From the NCBI RefSeq assembly GCF_027483985.1, contig NZ_JAIXTJ010000007.1:1-34097 (forward strand): a stretch of DNA of 34,097 bases, given 5' to 3'. Position 1 is the stretch's first letter; each line of letters opens with the position of its first letter. The notes under the pieces were generated by a model that saw only the letters and a program-made list of their open reading frames with translations, had not been told where the DNA came from and ran no database searches. Positions 32,016-34,097 of the stretch are shown here, piece after piece. The stretch comes from Flavobacterium sp. (GTDB lineage Bacteria; Bacteroidota; Bacteroidia; Flavobacteriales; Flavobacteriaceae). The position numbers and the translations under genes were made by a program.

Positions 32016-33767
32016 ATGTATAGAAGTCATAATTGTGGTGAACTAAACGCCTCACATATCAATCAAGAAGTTACACTTGCTGGTTGGGTACAAAAATCAA
32101 GAGACAAAGGATTTATGAATTGGGTTGATTTGCGCGACCGTTATGGAATTACGCAATTGTTATTTGACGAAAGTCGATCAGAAAAATCAGTTTTTGAATT
32201 GGCTAAAACATTGGGTAGAGAATTTGTAGTTCAAATAAAAGGTACTGTAATTGAGCGTGAAGCTAAAAATAAAAATATCGCAACGGGTGAAATTGAAATT
32301 CTAGTAAAAGAAATGACAATTTTAAACGCTGCTTTAACTCCTCCATTCACAATTGAAGATGACACCGATGGTGGTGAAGACATCCGAATGAAATACCGTT
32401 ACTTGGATATCAGAAGAAATCCAGTAAAAAACAGTTTGCTTTTCCGTCACAAAGTAGCAATGGAAGTCCGTAAATACCTTTCTGATTTAGATTTCTGTGA
32501 AGTAGAAACACCTTATTTAATTAAATCAACTCCCGAAGGCGCAAGAGATTTTGTTGTGCCTAGCCGTATGAACGAAGGTCAGTTTTATGCTTTACCACAA
32601 TCACCACAAACATTCAAACAATTATTGATGGTGGGCGGAATGGATAAGTATTTTCAAATTGTAAAATGTTTCCGTGACGAAGATTTACGTGCCGATAGAC
32701 AACCTGAGTTTACACAAATCGATTGCGAAATGGCTTTTGTGGAACAAGAAGATATCTTGAATGTTTTTGAAGGACTAACACGTCATTTACTAAAAGAAAT
32801 TAAAGGTATTGAAGTAGAGAAATTCCCAAGAATTACCTACGATTATGCAATGAAAACCTACGGTAACGACAAACCAGATATTCGTTTTGACATGAAATTT
32901 GGTGAGTTAAACGAAGTAGCACAACACAAAGAATTTCCAGTTTTCAATGCAGCAGAATTGGTTGTTGGTATTGCAGCTCCAAATTGCGCAGCATATACTC
33001 GTAAAGAAATCGATGCTTTAATTGACTGGGTTAAACGTCCACAAATTGGCGCTTCTGGAATGGTTTATGTAAAATGTGAAGCTGATGGAACTTACAAATC
33101 ATCGGTAGATAAATTCTACGACCAAGAAGATTTAGCAAAATGGGCGCAAATTACTGGTGCAAAAGCTGGTGATATGATTTTTGTGCTTTCTGGTCCAGCT
33201 GATAAAACTCGTACGCAACTTTCTGCTTTAAGAATGGAATTAGCTACGCGATTAGGATTAAGAAATCCTGCGGAGTTTGCTCCTCTTTGGGTTGTTGACT
33301 TTCCATTGCTAGAATTGGATGAAGAATCTGGAAGATGGCACGCAATGCACCATCCGTTTACTTCGCCAAAACCTGAAGATATGGAATTATTGGCAACAAA
33401 TCCTGGTAAAGTTCGCGCCAATGCTTACGATATGGTTCTTAACGGAAACGAAATTGGTGGCGGTTCTATCAGAATTCACGATAAAGCGACACAACAGTTA
33501 ATGTTCAAATATTTAGGATTTACAGAAGAAGAAGCTCGTAATCAATTCGGATTCTTGATGGATGCGTTCCAATTTGGTGCGCCACCACACGGCGGATTGG
33601 CTTTTGGTTTAGACCGATTAGTGGCAATTCTTGGCGGACAAGAAACTATACGCGACTTTATTGCTTTCCCAAAAAACAACTCTGGTAGAGATGTTATGAT
33701 TGATGCGCCATCGTTGATTGATGAAACACAATTAAATGAATTACACATAAAACTTGATTTAAAGTAA
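32016..33767 (+). CDS. aspS: Aspartate--tRNA ligase
   Basis: Class II synthetase for tRNA-Asp, 583 aa, the long bacterial type. It has an N-terminal OB-fold ([20 protein letters not shown]), motif 1 region ([13 protein letters not shown]), motif 2 ([19 protein letters not shown]), a bacterial GAD-type insertion in the middle, and motif 3 ([20 protein letters not shown]). The catalytic core looks complete and the end is normal. Whether it also charges tRNA-Asn is unlikely to matter, since AsnRS is encoded in this window. A strong terminator follows. Confidence 0.97.
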   Translation: MYRSHNCGELNASHINQEVTLAGWVQKSRDKGFMNWVDLRDRYGITQLLFDESRSEKSVFELAKTLGREFVVQIKGTVIEREAKNKNIATGEIEILVKEMTILNAALTPPFTIEDDTDGGEDIRMKYRYLDIRRNPVKNSLLFRHKVAMEVRKYLSDLDFCEVETPYLIKSTPEGARDFVVPSRMNEGQFYALPQSPQTFKQLLMVGGMDKYFQIVKCFRDEDLRADRQPEFTQIDCEMAFVEQEDILNVFEGLTRHLLKEIKGIEVEKFPRITYDYAMKTYGNDKPDIRFDMKFGELNEVAQHKEFPVFNAAELVVGIAAPNCAAYTRKEIDALIDWVKRPQIGASGMVYVKCEADGTYKSSVDKFYDQEDLAKWAQITGAKAGDMIFVLSGPADKTRTQLSALRMELATRLGLRNPAEFAPLWVVDFPLLELDEESGRWHAMHHPFTSPKPEDMELLATNPGKVRANAYDMVLNGNEIGGGSIRIHDKATQQLMFKYLGFTEEEARNQFGFLMDAFQFGAPPHGGLAFGLDRLVAILGGQETIRDFIAFPKNNSGRDVMIDAPSLIDETQLNELHIKLDLK

Positions 33768-33792
33768 TTTCTATCAAATTCTCAAATATTCT

Positions 33793-33832
33793 AAAAGCAA
33801 CTATTTAAAAATCTATAAATAGTTGCTTTTTT
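33793..33832 (+). terminator. Intrinsic terminator of aspS
   Basis: A perfect 14-bp stem AAAAGCAACTATTT/AAATAGTTGCTTTT with a 10-nt loop and a T-run, 25 bp after the aspS stop. Confidence 0.9.
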
Positions 33833-33928
33833 ATTGCAAAATTTAGAATTTTTCAAATATTACACTGAAAATCATTCAATTATAATTTTAAATTATTGTA
33901 AATTTTTCAAATATTTCTACGTTTTTTG

Positions 33929-33958
33929 TTTGCTATGTCATAAATAAGTATATCTTTG
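33929..33958 (+). promoter_or_regulatory. Promoter of the cold-shock gene
   Basis: TTTG (33929-33932), an 18-nt spacer and TATCTTTG (33951-33958). This is the same spacing as at the tetR promoter. The leader would be about 22 nt, short for a cold-shock mRNA. Confidence 0.65.
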
Positions 33959-33986
33959 ACCATTATTAATTTTTTTATATTACAAA

Positions 33987-34097
33987 ATGCGCACAGGTAC
34001 AGTTAAATTTTTCAATGAATCAAAAGGTTACGGATTCATTACAGATGATGAAAATGGAAAAGACATTTTCGTTCACGCTACAGGTATTAAAGCTGAA
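33987..34097 (+). CDS. Cold-shock domain protein (CspA-like), 3' end outside the window
   Basis: The ATG at 33987 opens a frame of 37 codons that runs off the window end. It encodes MRTGTVKFFNESKGYGFITD and then DIFVHATGI. RNP1 (KGYGFI) and RNP2 (DIFVH) motifs of the cold-shock domain are both present, so the product binds single-stranded nucleic acid. Members are about 64-70 aa if single-domain; the length here cannot be known. A good promoter lies just upstream. Confidence 0.93.
   Translation, partial: MRTGTVKFFNESKGYGFITDDENGKDIFVHATGIKAE

Overview
The window looks like a chromosomal segment of a flavobacterium (Bacteroidota, Flavobacterium-like). The DNA is AT-rich. Promoter-like sites follow the Bacteroidota pattern (TTG or TTTG near -33, TAnnTTTG near -7). 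There is a PorT-type protein of the type IX secretion system (T9SS), and two large secreted proteins end in T9SS type A sorting domains. The single tRNA has no encoded CCA. No transposase, integrase, phage gene or CRISPR array is visible, so most of the window is ordinary core genome with a few accessory patches.

Layout. 1-4.4 kb: 3' part of asnS, rpoN (sigma-54), a degenerate PAP2-like membrane protein, convergent porT, and tRNA-Ser(GGA). 4.4-7.6 kb, minus strand: cytoplasmic asparaginase overlapping an acyltransferase, then a TatD-family DNase. 7.7-13.2 kb, plus strand: a small retropepsin-like protease and two related T9SS-exported repeat proteins. 13.2-19.2 kb, minus strand: a Tet-type MFS exporter and the 2-oxoglutarate dehydrogenase E1 and E2 genes with a DUF2846-like gene between them. 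19.3-22.1 kb: a small outer-membrane barrel, a lipoprotein cassette flanked by a 118-119 bp direct repeat, a conserved hypothetical gene and a polyprenyl diphosphate synthase. 22.2-30.8 kb, plus strand: yceI and a type II NADH dehydrogenase, then tetR-tolC-adaptor-RND pump. 30.8-34.1 kb: a TlpA-like thioredoxin protein, aspS and the start of a cold-shock gene.

Three places deserve most attention. First, the promoters of yceI-ndh and of tetR-tolC-adaptor-RND carry the same 63-bp element (52 of 63 positions identical). It places a GGAAACT...AGTTTCC inverted repeat over the -33 box and the spacer, so the TetR protein probably controls both units; this would link a lipid- or isoprenoid-binding protein, a quinone reductase and an efflux pump. 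Second, an approximately 0.8-kb cassette with a cysteine-rich lipoprotein sits between two copies of an ancestral convergent gene junction, and its upstream region holds six AAATAT units that overlap the likely promoter. Third, the tandem domains of the first T9SS protein each carry a cysteine pair, except one domain that has lost both members.

All identifications rest on reading motifs by eye; no database search was run.
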